From assembly GCF_022627325.1 (NCBI RefSeq), contig NZ_JAETZZ010000009.1:62001-126000 (forward strand): a DNA stretch of 64,000 nt, in the 5' to 3' direction. The notes below the pieces were generated by a model, which worked only from the letters and a program-made list of their open reading frames with translations, did no database searches and was not told the origin of the DNA. This stretch comes from Pseudomonas putida (GTDB taxonomy: Bacteria > Pseudomonadota > Gammaproteobacteria > Pseudomonadales > Pseudomonadaceae). A program made the translations under genes and the position numbers. Positions 40,804-50,265 of the stretch are shown in pieces (the stretch's first letter is position 1; the number at the start of each line of letters is the position of its first letter).

Positions 40804-41664
40804 CTACTTGAGGCAGTCGATCAGCGCCTGCTGCCAGTGCGGCAGCGTCACGCCCCATTCGCCGGCCAGGCGCGAGCAGTCCAGGCGCGAGTTGGCCGGC
40901 CGGCGCGCGGGCGTGGGGTAGTCGCTGGAGGGGATCGGCAGCAGCTCGGCGCAGGGCAGGCCACGGGCCTTGAGCTGCTCGCCGATGGCCTGAGCAAAGC
41001 CGAACCATGACGTCTGGCCCTGGGCGGTCAGGTGATAGGTGCCCCAGGCTCCGGCCCCGCCGGCCTGCCAGCGTTCGATCAGCAGGCGAGTGCTGTGGGC
41101 GATGGTCGTGGCCCAGGTCGGCGCGCCGATCTGGTCGTCGACCACGCGCAGTTGCGGTTTTTCCTGCAGCAGGCGTTGCATGGTCAGCAGGAAGTTGCGC
41201 CCATGCAGCGAGTACACCCAGCTGGTACGCAGAATCAGGTGTTCGCCCCCCACGGCAGCGATGGCCTGCTCACCGGCAAGCTTGCTGCGCCCATAGACGC
41301 CGAGCGGGTTGGGTACGTCCTGCTCGGTGTAGGGCGTGGCCTTTTCCCCGTCGAACACGTAGTCGGTGGAATAGTGAATCAGTGGTGCGCCAAGGCGCAG
41401 CGCTTCTTCGGCAAGCACGCCTGGGGCTTGGCCATTGATCGCAAAGGCGGTGTCTGGCTCGCTTTCGGCCTGATCCACCGCGGTATAGGCGGCGGCATTG
41501 ATGATCAGCGCGGGGGCAAGCTGGCGCAGCGGTTCGCGCAAGGCCTCGGGCTGGGCCAGGTCCAGCTGGTCGCGGCCCAGCAGGTACACCTCGCCCAGGC
41601 CGGCCAGCTGCGTTTTAAGCGCTTGGGCGACCTGGCCATTGTGGCCACACACGAGCACCCTCAT
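40804..41664 (-). CDS. rfbD: dTDP-4-dehydrorhamnose reductase
   Basis: A 286-residue short-chain-dehydrogenase-type enzyme making dTDP-L-rhamnose for surface glycans. It has the Rossmann start VLVCGHNGQVAQAL, the STDYVFDGEKATPYTE segment, and the Y-x-x-x-K pair GVYGRSKLAGEQ. It overlaps the epimerase gene by 4 nt. The partner genes for dTDP-glucose synthesis and dehydration are not in the window. Confidence 0.92.
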   Translation of the reverse strand: MRVLVCGHNGQVAQALKTQLAGLGEVYLLGRDQLDLAQPEALREPLRQLAPALIINAAAYTAVDQAESEPDTAFAINGQAPGVLAEEALRLGAPLIHYSTDYVFDGEKATPYTEQDVPNPLGVYGRSKLAGEQAIAAVGGEHLILRTSWVYSLHGRNFLLTMQRLLQEKPQLRVVDDQIGAPTWATTIAHSTRLLIERWQAGGAGAWGTYHLTAQGQTSWFGFAQAIGEQLKARGLPCAELLPIPSSDYPTPARRPANSRLDCSRLAGEWGVTLPHWQQALIDCLK

Positions 41665-42203
41665 GGGAACAGGTCCGCGTCTGCCAGCAGCGCGCCGGCC
41701 TGGTCCTTGGCCGACAGCAGCGGCGCTTCCACGCCCCAGTCGATGGCCAGCTGTGGGTCATCCCAGCGGATGCAGCGCTCGGCGGCGGGGTTGTAGTAGT
41801 CGGTGGTCTTGTACAGGAAGTCAGCCGACTCGCTCAACACCAGGAAACCATGGGCGAACCCCGGTGGGATCCAGAATTGGCGGTGGTCTTCGGCACAAAG
41901 GCGGGTGGCCACCCAGCGGCCGAATGTCGGTGAGCTGCGGCGGATATCCACGGCCACATCCAGCACTTCGCCCTGAACGACCCGCACCAGTTTCCCCTGG
42001 GGGTTGTCGATCTGGTAGTGCAGCCCGCGGAGCACGCCGCGCTGTGAGCGGGAGTGGTTGTCCTGGACGAAATGGGCGTCAAAGCCTGTCAGCCTGGCAA
42101 ACTCGCGGGCATTGAAGCTTTCGAAGAAAAAGCCGCGGCTGTCACCGAAGAGCTTGGGCTCGATGATCAGTACGTCGGGAATGTCTGTAGCGATTATGTT
42201 CAT
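41661..42203 (-). CDS. rfbC: dTDP-4-dehydrorhamnose 3,5-epimerase
   Basis: A 180-residue cupin-type epimerase, first of the two-gene unit. Conserved parts are DSRGFFFESFN, QDNHSRSQRGVLRGLHYQ with the catalytic His, and PPGFAHGFLVLSESADFLYKTTDYY. Works with RfbD in dTDP-rhamnose synthesis. Confidence 0.93.
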   Translation of the reverse strand: MNIIATDIPDVLIIEPKLFGDSRGFFFESFNAREFARLTGFDAHFVQDNHSRSQRGVLRGLHYQIDNPQGKLVRVVQGEVLDVAVDIRRSSPTFGRWVATRLCAEDHRQFWIPPGFAHGFLVLSESADFLYKTTDYYNPAAERCIRWDDPQLAIDWGVEAPLLSAKDQAGALLADADLFP

Positions 42204-42394
42204 GGCAATTTTCTGACCAGTGTACTCAGGGGTGGACCGTACCGGCCTCGTTCAATGTAGCCGCCTTGGTGCTTTGCAGCCCGGATTGCCATCATGACCG
42301 AGCGTGGACGCACGATCATCATTTCATCACTGCCACTTGTGTATCGGCTTCGGCAGTGGCGAGATAAGCGAAAAGTAAAAGAGGTTCCATCTTC

Positions 42395-45295
42395 ATGCCC
42401 CTCAGCACCCTTATCCAGCGTTCCAGCTTGCCAAGCCCTTCGCTCAGCGAAGCCCAGGCGCATGCCTTGCTCCAGGCGCATTACGACCTGGCCGGCAGCC
42501 TGTCCAGGCTGGGCAGCCAGCAAGACCTGAACTTGCGGCTGGATACGGGCCAGGAGCGGTTCGTGCTCAAGGTTTGCCACGGCAATTATGCCCGGATGGA
42601 ACTGGAGGCGCAGCATGCGGCGCTGGCGTACCTGCGCGCGCAAGGCTTGCCGGTACCGGCCGTACGCCCGGCACGCGACGGCCAGTCGTTGTTGGCATTG
42701 GACATCGATGGCCAACCGCTGCGCGCCCGCCTGCTCGATTATATAGAGGGGCAGCCGCTGACCCGCCTCAAGCACATGCAGCCGCGGCTGATGGCCGAAC
42801 TGGGCGCGCTGTGCGCCAGGGTCGACAAAGCCTTGGTCGATTTCGACCACCCAGGCCTGGTGCGCACCCTGCAATGGGACCCGCAGCACGCCCAGGCGCT
42901 GATCGAGCATTTGTTGCCAGTGCTGCAGGATGCCGGGCAGCGCGCCCGCGTGGAACAGGCCACGCGCCTGGCCGCCGCAAACCTGGCACCGCTGGCGGAC
43001 GCCTTGCCGAGCCAGGCCGTGCACCTGGACATCACCGATGACAATGCCGTCTGGGCCCGCGATGAGCAGCGCCAGTGGCAACTGCAGGGCATCATCGATT
43101 TCGGTGACCTGGTGCGTACCTGGCGCATCGCCGACCTGTCGGTTACCTGCGCAGCCCTGCTGCACCACGCCGAAGGCGACCCGCTGCGCATCCTGCCGGC
43201 CGTGAGCGCCTACCAGGCCCTCAACCCGCTGAGCGAAGCCGAGTTGCGCGCCCTGTGGCCGCTGGTGCTCAACCGCGCGGCCGTGTTGGTACTCAGCAGT
43301 GAGCAACAACTGGCCGTGGACCCCGACAACCAGTACACCCGTGACAACATCGCCCATGAGTGGGAGATCTTCGACACTGCCACCGCCGTGCCTTTTGCCC
43401 TGATGGAAGCGGCCATTTTGCAGGCCGCCGGCATCGAGCCGAGCCGACCGGACCTGACCGATTGCACCCTGTTGCTGCCGGACCTAGCGCTCGAGGCAGT
43501 AACCCGCGTCGACCTGGGCGTGCTCAGCCCCCTCTGCGAAGCGGGTAACTGGGAGCAGCCGGGCTTCGATCAGCGTCAACTGACGGCGCAGCCCGCGCCT
43601 GCCTGCAGCCTGCACGGCCAGTATCGTCTGTCGCAAACCCACATCGACCGCCCTGATGAACCGGCCACCTGCGCCCTGGGCGTCGAACTGCATGTGCCCA
43701 ACGGCAGCGAGGTACAGGCACCGCAGGCCGGGACCTGGCAGCGCCATGGCGATGGCCGTGGCTGCTTGCGCACGGCGCAGTGGGCCTTGTGGCTCAGTGG
43801 CCTGGAAGATACGCCCGCAGACGGCCAGGCCGTGGCCAAGGGGCAGGCGCTGGGCACCAGCTGTGGTTTTCTCAGTGTGCAGCTGTGCCTGGATGCCAGC
43901 ATCCAGCCGCCACTGTTCGCTGCACCTTCCCAGGCTGCCGCCTGGCTGGCGCTGTGCCCCTCGCCTGCAGCGTTGCTGGGCTTCGATTGCGATGCCGAGC
44001 CGCTGGCCGACCCGCAGGCATTGCTGGCCCGCCGTGACGCCAGCTTCGCCCGCTCGCAGAAGCACTACTATGCACAGCCACCCCACATCGAACGCGGCTG
44101 GCGCAACTACCTGATCGACATGCAAGGCCGCTCCTACCTCGACATGCTCAACAACGTCGCGGTACTGGGCCATGGGCACCCTCGAATGGTGGCCGAGTCG
44201 GCACGGCAGTGGTCGTTGCTCAACACCAACTCGCGCTTCCATTACGCGGCGATTGCCGAGTTTTCCGAGCGCCTGCTCAAGCTGGCGCCGGCGGGCTTTG
44301 ACCGAGTGTTCCTGGTCAACAGTGGTACCGAGGCCAACGACCTGGCCATCCGCCTGGCCTGGGCCTACAGCGGCGGGCGCGACCTGCTCAGCGTGCTGGA
44401 GGCCTACCATGGCTGGTCGGTAGCCACCGATGCCATTTCCACCTCCATCGCCGACAACCCGCAAGCCCTGGAAACCCGGCCCGACTGGGTACACCCGGTC
44501 GAGGCGCCGAATACCTTCCGTGGCCGCTACCGCGGCGCAGACAGTGGCGGTGACTACCTGCGTGACGTCGATGCCAAGCTCGCCGACCTCGATGCCCGTG
44601 GCCGTCAGCTGGCCGGCATGATCTGCGAACCGGTTTATGGCAACGCCGGTGGCATCTCGCTGCCGGCGGGTTACCTGAAAGAGGCCTATGCCAAGGTCCG
44701 TGCCCGCGGCGGTGTGTGCATCGCCGATGAAGTGCAGGTGGGCTATGGCCGCCTGGGCGAGTACTTCTGGGGCTTCGAGGAGCAGGGTGTGGTGCCCGAC
44801 ATCATCACCATGGCCAAGGGTATGGGCAATGGCCAGCCACTGGGGGCGGTGATCACCCGGCGCGAGATTGCCGAGGCGCTGGAGGCGCAGGGCTACTTCT
44901 TCTCCTCGGCGGGCGGCAGCCCGGTGAGTTGCCGTATCGGCATGGCGGTGCTGGACGTGATGGACGAGGAGGGCTTGTGGCAGAACACCCGTGAAACCGG
45001 GCGTTATTTCAAAGCGCGCCTGCAAACGTTGGTCGATAAACATCCGCTTGCTGGTGCCGTCCATGGTTCGGGCTTCTACCTGGGGCTGGAGCTGGTGCGT
45101 GATCGCCAGACCCTGGAGCCGGCCACCGAGGAAACCATGGTGCTGTGCGACCGCCTGCGTGACCTTGGGATCTTCATGCAGCCGACCGGCGATTACCTGA
45201 ATATCCTCAAGATCAAACCGCCGATGTGCACCACGCGGGCCAGCGTGGACTACTTTGTGAACAGTGTGGACCGCATCCTGTCCGAGGAGCTGTAA
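42395..45295 (+). CDS. Fusion: APH-type kinase, M23-like domain, class III aminotransferase
   Basis: A 966-residue three-part protein. Residues about 30-330 are an aminoglycoside/choline/hydroxylysine-kinase-like domain ([11 protein letters not shown] as Brenner-type catalytic loop, [16 protein letters not shown] as the metal motif). Residues about 420-520 resemble an M23 peptidase fold ([19 protein letters not shown]) but lack the catalytic His-x-x-x-Asp residues. Residues about 550-966 are a PLP-dependent class III aminotransferase with Lys808 in [29 protein letters not shown] and [20 protein letters not shown]. It may phosphorylate an amine and then process it, like human hydroxylysine kinase plus phospho-lyase. 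It precedes agmatine deiminase, suggesting polyamine-related catabolism; this is inferred. Confidence 0.85.
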   Translation: MPLSTLIQRSSLPSPSLSEAQAHALLQAHYDLAGSLSRLGSQQDLNLRLDTGQERFVLKVCHGNYARMELEAQHAALAYLRAQGLPVPAVRPARDGQSLLALDIDGQPLRARLLDYIEGQPLTRLKHMQPRLMAELGALCARVDKALVDFDHPGLVRTLQWDPQHAQALIEHLLPVLQDAGQRARVEQATRLAAANLAPLADALPSQAVHLDITDDNAVWARDEQRQWQLQGIIDFGDLVRTWRIADLSVTCAALLHHAEGDPLRILPAVSAYQALNPLSEAELRALWPLVLNRAAVLVLSSEQQLAVDPDNQYTRDNIAHEWEIFDTATAVPFALMEAAILQAAGIEPSRPDLTDCTLLLPDLALEAVTRVDLGVLSPLCEAGNWEQPGFDQRQLTAQPAPACSLHGQYRLSQTHIDRPDEPATCALGVELHVPNGSEVQAPQAGTWQRHGDGRGCLRTAQWALWLSGLEDTPADGQAVAKGQALGTSCGFLSVQLCLDASIQPPLFAAPSQAAAWLALCPSPAALLGFDCDAEPLADPQALLARRDASFARSQKHYYAQPPHIERGWRNYLIDMQGRSYLDMLNNVAVLGHGHPRMVAESARQWSLLNTNSRFHYAAIAEFSERLLKLAPAGFDRVFLVNSGTEANDLAIRLAWAYSGGRDLLSVLEAYHGWSVATDAISTSIADNPQALETRPDWVHPVEAPNTFRGRYRGADSGGDYLRDVDAKLADLDARGRQLAGMICEPVYGNAGGISLPAGYLKEAYAKVRARGGVCIADEVQVGYGRLGEYFWGFEEQGVVPDIITMAKGMGNGQPLGAVITRREIAEALEAQGYFFSSAGGSPVSCRIGMAVLDVMDEEGLWQNTRETGRYFKARLQTLVDKHPLAGAVHGSGFYLGLELVRDRQTLEPATEETMVLCDRLRDLGIFMQPTGDYLNILKIKPPMCTTRASVDYFVNSVDRILSEEL

Positions 45296-45448
45296 GCATC
45301 AGCGATGCCGCTCACGTCGATTGTTATCGGCTTGGGCGGCATTTTTATTAGCCGTTCGGCTGTTTCAGGCTTTTAATGCCGATATATATCGGTTATAAAA
45401 TCGCCATCCACATTGACCATCGGCCTAGGGCCTTTGCAGAGGTTACCC

Positions 45449-46555
45449 ATGAAAACCCTCAACTCCACCCCCCGCGCCGACGGTTTCCACATGCCCGCCG
45501 AATGGGCGCCGCAAAGCCAGGTATGGATGGTCTGGCCCGAGCGTTCGGACAACTGGCGCCTGGGCGGCAAGCCTGCCCAGGCTGCCCACGTCACCCTGGC
45601 CAAGGCCATCGCTCGCTTCGAGCCGGTGACCGTTGCCGTTTCTGCCGGGCAGTATGAAAACGCCCGCCGTCAGCTCGACCTGCCGAACATCCGTGTGGTG
45701 GAAATCAGCAACGACGACGCCTGGGTACGTGATACCGGCCCGACCTTCGTCATCAACGATGCGGGCGAAGTGCGCGGTGTGGATTGGGGCTTCAACGCCT
45801 GGGGCGGCTTCGACGGCGGCCTGTACGCGCCATGGAACCGCGATGAGGAGCTGGCAGCCAAGGTGCTGGAGATGGAGCGTTGCCAGCGCTACCAGACCGA
45901 AGGCTTCGTGCTGGAGGGCGGCTCGATCCATGTGGACGGCGAGGGCACCCTGATCACGACCGAAGAGTGCCTGCTCAACCGCAACCGCAACCCGCACCTG
46001 AACCGCGAGCAGATCGAAGAGATCCTGCGTGAGCACCTGGCGGTAGAGACCATCGTCTGGCTGCCCGATGGCCTGTACAACGACGAAACCGACGGCCACG
46101 TCGACAACTTCTGCTGTTACGTCAGCCCAGGCGAAGTGTTACTGGCCTGGACCGATGATTCCAACGACCCCAACTATGCGCGCTGCCATGCCGCCTATGA
46201 GGTGCTGAAAAACAGCCGCGATGCCAAAGGCCGCGAGTTTGTGGTGCACAAGATGCCCATTCCCGGGCCGCTGTTCGCTACTGAGGAAGAGTGTGCCGGT
46301 ATCGACCACGTGGCCGGTAGCCAGGAGCGAGACCCATCGGTACGCCTGGCCGGGTCTTACGTGAACTTCCTGATCGTCAACGGCGGCATCATCGCGCCAA
46401 GCTTCAATGACCCGGCAGATGCCCAGGCCAGAGCCATTCTGGCCAAGGTCTTCCCGGACCACGAGGTGGTGATGATCCCCGGGCGTGAACTGCTGCTGGG
46501 GGGTGGCAACATCCACTGCCTGACACAGCAGCAACCGGCGCCGGTCAAGCGCTGA
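45449..46555 (+). CDS. aguA: Agmatine deiminase
   Basis: A 368-residue enzyme converting agmatine to N-carbamoylputrescine. The nucleophile is Cys357 in [27 protein letters not shown] and the [18 protein letters not shown] segment (His and Asp of the guanidino-processing fold) are present. ATG 45449 follows AGAGG. It lies 153 bp after the fusion gene, behind an AT-rich spot (GATATATATCGGTTATAAAAT), so it may have its own promoter. A terminator follows. Confidence 0.95.
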   Translation: MKTLNSTPRADGFHMPAEWAPQSQVWMVWPERSDNWRLGGKPAQAAHVTLAKAIARFEPVTVAVSAGQYENARRQLDLPNIRVVEISNDDAWVRDTGPTFVINDAGEVRGVDWGFNAWGGFDGGLYAPWNRDEELAAKVLEMERCQRYQTEGFVLEGGSIHVDGEGTLITTEECLLNRNRNPHLNREQIEEILREHLAVETIVWLPDGLYNDETDGHVDNFCCYVSPGEVLLAWTDDSNDPNYARCHAAYEVLKNSRDAKGREFVVHKMPIPGPLFATEEECAGIDHVAGSQERDPSVRLAGSYVNFLIVNGGIIAPSFNDPADAQARAILAKVFPDHEVVMIPGRELLLGGGNIHCLTQQQPAPVKR

Positions 46556-46574
46556 CGCAACGCTTCCGAAAAAG

Positions 46575-46599
46575 CCCGTCGCCTGACGGGTTTTTTTTT
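46575..46599 (+). terminator. Terminator after aguA
   Basis: Stem CCCGTC/GACGGG (46575-46580 and 46585-46590) with GCCT loop, then nine T. Confidence 0.9.
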
Positions 46600-46736
46600 C
46601 GGCCGCGACGTGCGGCATGTCGGTATGGCATATGTTTTGTATTGTTTTCAGAGGGTTAACTCGCAGTACGGTCACTCCGTTCTGTAACAATCAAGCCGTA
46701 GATTAGCCGCTCACGGGGTAAGGAGTACGTGTAGAC

Positions 46737-46934
46737 ATGAACGCAGCAAGTGAGACGGCTTTGCGCCCATTGGCAGTAAACCACCAAGCGCTGAAGACCT
46801 TGGCACATTGGTTGAAACACCATGGAAGCAATCGGGTCAGGACGACCGACCCACGACGTTTGCTGGTTGGCCGCTATCCGCAGGGCCTGATCAGCGATGC
46901 GGAGCTGGAAGCGCTGCTGGGCGTGTGGCACTGA
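46737..46934 (+). CDS. Small hypothetical protein
   Basis: A 65-residue protein, basic and without a signal peptide or membrane segment (ends LISDAELEALLGVWH). TAAGGAG lies 11-17 nt upstream, and a good terminator follows 30 nt after the stop. The gene-sized spacing between two terminators supports it as real. I do not recognise the family. Confidence 0.6.
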   Translation: MNAASETALRPLAVNHQALKTLAHWLKHHGSNRVRTTDPRRLLVGRYPQGLISDAELEALLGVWH

Positions 46935-46964
46935 ACAGGGCAGGAGCCCAAACCACCCTCTAGA

Positions 46965-46992
46965 AACGCCACCGCACTTGCGGTGGCGTTTT
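46965..46992 (+). terminator. Terminator after the 65-aa gene
   Basis: A perfect 11-bp stem AACGCCACCGC/GCGGTGGCGTT with a 4-nt loop, followed by TTTTCATTT on the plus strand. Confidence 0.88.
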
Positions 46993-47263
46993 CATTTCTG
47001 ACGGGCCAAGGCCTGCCTGCACTCCAGAAGCTGCACATGAGCGTGCCACTGACGGCGCCGTGCTGAGGCTTCATTTCAGAATTGCCCTACGTAATAAAGC
47101 GACCTATCCCACCAGAGATAAATTGCCCGCCGATAGCGCGATCGTGCAAGGAATTGCCCTGCTCGATGGCCTTATTTTGGTTATATCGTTCTGCATTTCA
47201 CGAATTTTTGACATTTGTAATCGCACGCGGCTAGGATTCGGCCAACGCCTGCTGGCCATGACC

Positions 47264-47278
47264 TGGCCATGCTGCTGC
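47264..47278 (+). promoter_or_regulatory. Possible sigma-54 promoter before the porin
   Basis: TGGCCATGCTGCTGC has GG and GC with 10 bases between them, matching the -24/-12 spacing, and is followed by A. The match outside GG/GC is modest. The next inverted repeat (47281-47311) would sit at the transcript start. Confidence 0.3.
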
Positions 47279-47408
47279 ACAAGGCCCGCCACACGACCAC
47301 TGGCGGGCCTTATCAGTTCGGATCCGCATAGCGTCGAACCTACGAAGGGGCGTTGGTTCCTGGCGTCATATTGCAGAGCGTTTTTGATTACGAAACAAGG
47401 AAAACAAG

Positions 47409-48698
47409 ATGTTGAAAACCAGGATCAGCCTGGTCGCGTTGGCGATGATCGCCGCGACCCAGGCCCAGGCCAACGAGCAGGCCGAAAGCAAAGGCTTCAT
47501 CGAAGACAGCCACGCAAACATTCTTCTGCGTAACGCGTACATGGACCGTGACAAGAAACACGGCAAGAAGGACCAGAGCGAGTGGGGCCAGGCGTTCATC
47601 GGCAACTTCTCCTCCGGCTTCACCCAGGGCACCGTGGGCGTAGGCGTTGACGCTTTCGGCCTGTATGCCGTGCGCCTGGACGGCGGCAAAGGCCGTAACG
47701 GCGCTGCCGGCGTCGACTTCTTCAAGGCCAGCGACACTGCGCCGGCAAACTCGCCGCACAACCTGGCGCGTGCCGGTGCCGCGATCAAGTTCCGCGTATC
47801 CAACACTGTACTGAAGTACGGTGACATGATGCCTGCGCTGCCAGTGCTGCAGTACGACGACAGCCGTCTGCTGCCAGAGAGCTACACCGGTACCTTCATC
47901 ACCTCCAAGGAGATCGAAGGCCTGGAGCTGAATGCCGGTCACTTCACCCAAGAGGCGCGCAAGAGTGCCGAGGGTCGTGACAGCGGCCACCTGAAGTCGA
48001 TTGATGTGTTCGGTGGCAGCTACAAGTTCACCGACAACTTCACGGCCTCTGCCTACACGTCCAACATCGAAGACGTGATGAAGAAGCACTACCTGGGCCT
48101 GAACTACGTCTTCCCGATCGCGGCAGACCAGTCCCTGACCCTGGACTTCAATGGCTACAAGTCGGACATCAACAGCAAGTACGTGCAGAAAGCCGACCTG
48201 ACTGGCGACGACAACACCATCTGGAGCCTGGCGGCCACCTACGCGTTCGGCCCGCACTCGGTGACCCTGGCGCACCAGCGCAGCACAGGCAGCACTGGCT
48301 ACAACTATGGCTGGTACCAGGACCGCGGTGGCGTGGGTGACGGTGGTTCGACCATCTACCTGGCCAACTCCTACTGGTCTGACTTCAACGCCGAAGACGA
48401 GCGTTCCTGGCAGGTTGCCTACGGTCTGGACTTTGGCGCCTACGGCGTTCCGGGGCTGACCTACAAGATCGCTTACGTGCGTGGTGACAACATCAACACC
48501 CACGGCTACGGCGAAGGCAAGGAGCGTGAAATCTTCAACCAGCTTCGCTACGTGGTCCAAGATGGCCCGGCCAAAGACCTGTCGGTCAAGCTGCGCGGCT
48601 CCTGGCTGCGGACGTCGGAAAGCGTTCGCCAGAACGGCTACTTCGACGACGGCAACGAAGTCCGCGTATTCGTCGAGTACCCGATCAGCATCTTCTGA
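47409..48698 (+). CDS. OprD-family outer-membrane porin
   Basis: A 429-residue porin. The signal peptide (MLKTRISLVALAMIAATQAQA) is followed by the family opening KGFIEDSHANILLRNAYMDRD. QSEWGQAFIGNFSSGFTQGTVG is the usual first-loop region, and the last strand ends VRVFVEYPISIF with a terminal Phe typical of outer-membrane barrels. It may serve uptake of basic amino acids or related compounds, fitting the adjacent agmatine gene and the ABC transporter further on; specificity is not readable. Confidence 0.88.
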   Translation: MLKTRISLVALAMIAATQAQANEQAESKGFIEDSHANILLRNAYMDRDKKHGKKDQSEWGQAFIGNFSSGFTQGTVGVGVDAFGLYAVRLDGGKGRNGAAGVDFFKASDTAPANSPHNLARAGAAIKFRVSNTVLKYGDMMPALPVLQYDDSRLLPESYTGTFITSKEIEGLELNAGHFTQEARKSAEGRDSGHLKSIDVFGGSYKFTDNFTASAYTSNIEDVMKKHYLGLNYVFPIAADQSLTLDFNGYKSDINSKYVQKADLTGDDNTIWSLAATYAFGPHSVTLAHQRSTGSTGYNYGWYQDRGGVGDGGSTIYLANSYWSDFNAEDERSWQVAYGLDFGAYGVPGLTYKIAYVRGDNINTHGYGEGKEREIFNQLRYVVQDGPAKDLSVKLRGSWLRTSESVRQNGYFDDGNEVRVFVEYPISIF

Positions 48699-49061
48699 TA
48701 CTGACCTGGCTTAGGGCTGCCCTGCAGCCCATTCGCCGGCAAGCCGGCCTCCCCAGATCCAAGTGGGAGCCGGCTTGCCGGCGATGAGGCCGGCACAGAT
48801 GCACGGCATTCTGCCCCATGAGCAGGCTCACCTTCCTTCCCGAGCCGTTTTTGCTACAGCCACTTGTCTCGATCAGCAGCCCATGTTGCTCAGGATCGGA
48901 GTGTTGCGTCGTACTGCCTGATAACTATGGCGCAGGTCGTTCAAGCCAACCCGGCTGACCAGGGCGGTGATCACCGTCAGCGGCCAAAGCTACGATGAAT
49001 TCCACCACCTCCCGGGACAGGTTCCGCATCGGCGGGCCTATGTAAGGAGAGCTGGCAAATG
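48699..49061. other. Gap after the porin
   Basis: Holds a REP pair at 48713-48794. The rest, about 48800-49061, has no supported gene; a short minus-strand open stretch (about 34 codons from near 49036) could be a gene fragment but is too short to identify. Confidence 0.5.
48713..48794. repeat. REP element pair (inverted)
   Basis: Two opposed REP cores (CGCCGGCAAGCCGGCCTCCC and GGGAGCCGGCTTGCCGGCGA) just after the porin stop. Confidence 0.87.
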
Positions 49062-49709
49062 TCACTGGTGTGAAGCGCTATGGCGCGCTGCCAACTTGTC
49101 ATACCCATTGGGTAGCCGGTGAGCGTCCACAAAATGTCGGGTCTGCAGTTCAAGGACCATACTCATCAGGTGTCCCACAGGTTCAGCCACGCCCCATGCG
49201 ACGGCAACCTTGTCGTATCGATTGAGTTGCTGCGCCTTTGCCAGCAGCCTTTCGTTCACGTTGCGCGACAGACTTTGCCATTTGGCGACCAGTTTTTTCA
49301 TCTGATCGGCCTGCTCCGGTTTCATGCAGGGGAATCGGCGAAGCCGATCCACCAGATACATGAGTCGGCGCTTCCTGACGGGAGCGAGCCCAGGCGTTTT
49401 GAGGCGGTCTTCCAAGGCTTCATGCATATCTTCGTTTTTGTACCAAAACAAAAGCGCGAAGGTTTCTGCGACGGCCCTGTCAACCTTCGCCAAAGGCATT
49501 TTGGTCGCTTGCACGACCAGGTAATCCAGTTCTTGACGGACGCGCTGGTCGTGAACCGGCACATCTGGCGATGCAAACGCCCAGAGCTTTCCAAGCCGGC
49601 TATCGGGCTGAACGGTATCCAACGCCTTGGATACTGGCGTTTCCTTCAGGCTGGAAGCCTGAGGGCTACAGCCTTTGTCAGGGGGTACGGTCTTGCTCTC
49701 GCGCTTCAT
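49062..49709 (-). CDS. Unknown protein, partner of the nucleotidyltransferase
   Basis: A 215-residue, mostly helical, basic protein I do not recognise. It has no signal peptide or membrane segment. The first ~35 residues look disordered; helices with charged repeats follow (LDYLVVQATKMPLAKVDRAVAE; RKRRLMYLVDRLRRF). It overlaps the upstream nucleotidyltransferase gene by 32 nt on the same strand, so the two are surely co-translated. By the logic of such pairs it may be the partner in a toxin-antitoxin-like or defence module. The start could be internal, at Met27 or later. Confidence 0.65.
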   Translation of the reverse strand: MKRESKTVPPDKGCSPQASSLKETPVSKALDTVQPDSRLGKLWAFASPDVPVHDQRVRQELDYLVVQATKMPLAKVDRAVAETFALLFWYKNEDMHEALEDRLKTPGLAPVRKRRLMYLVDRLRRFPCMKPEQADQMKKLVAKWQSLSRNVNERLLAKAQQLNRYDKVAVAWGVAEPVGHLMSMVLELQTRHFVDAHRLPNGYDKLAARHSASHQ

Positions 49710-50265
49710 CGAGGATCAGCCTCAGACAGCTGGTTACGGTGCCTTTGTCACAGGGGTAGTAATCAATTGCTTCCCTAGCAAGCCTATCAAAATCATCAAG
49801 GTCAAGCTTGCCTGCCCTGATGAGCAGATGGATGTCTTCCTGGTCGCGCTCAGTAAACCGCCCCAGTTTGGAAATGGCTAGATCGATGGGATGTGCGATG
49901 AAAACCTGCATTGGAGAGGTTTCGTGCCCCGGTAGAGGGATGGCACGATCCTCATAGTCTTCATGGAGAGGGCATAGGGAATTGTTGAAGTGCTGATCAA
50001 ACACTACAGATAGGTCAAGACCATCCTGTTCGTAGTCTTCGGGCGCAGCGTAAACTGCCATGATTTCTTCCTTTAGCAGATGCTCACTGGCAATCACCTC
50101 TGCATCGATATCTGCGCTGCCTCGTGCATTCGTCAGTATGTGCAGAGCACACCCCCCAAATACATAGATCTTCACAGTCCTTGGATCCCTACCGTCGAGC
50201 AAAGGCAAAGCCCGATTGAAAAGCAAGCAGACCGCCTTCGCCAGTGGCGTATTGAGATGCAACAT
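49678..50265 (-). CDS. DUF6036/AbiEii-like nucleotidyltransferase
   Basis: A 195-residue protein resembling the DUF6036 nucleotidyltransferase-like family. The FGGCALHILTNARGSADIDAEV stretch (about residues 30-51) corresponds to the G-G-x-A-x...R-x-S-x-D-x-D nucleotidyltransferase motif, and HPIDLAISKLGRFTERDQEDIHLLI is the usual family segment. ATG 50265 has AGGAG 7 nt upstream, clearly better than the open start at 50346. Such proteins occur in type IV toxin-antitoxin systems (AbiE) and uncharacterised defence pairs; which role applies here is open. Confidence 0.75.
   Translation of the reverse strand: MLHLNTPLAKAVCLLFNRALPLLDGRDPRTVKIYVFGGCALHILTNARGSADIDAEVIASEHLLKEEIMAVYAAPEDYEQDGLDLSVVFDQHFNNSLCPLHEDYEDRAIPLPGHETSPMQVFIAHPIDLAISKLGRFTERDQEDIHLLIRAGKLDLDDFDRLAREAIDYYPCDKGTVTSCLRLILDEAREQDRTP

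Larger units (their letters stand above)
46935..47408. other. Gap before the OprD-type porin
   Basis: About 470 bases with no convincing gene. It contains the terminator at 46965-46992, a possible sigma-54 promoter at 47264-47278, and a perfect 11-bp inverted repeat AAGGCCCGCCA/TGGCGGGCCTT at 47281-47311, without a T-run. The rest shows no clear feature. AAGGAAAAC before 47409 is the porin ribosome site. Confidence 0.6.

Noticed and set aside
37563..40921. Two long plus-strand open frames opposite the two-component genes
   Set aside because: The minus-strand regulator and kinase have all catalytic motifs; the plus frames have none.
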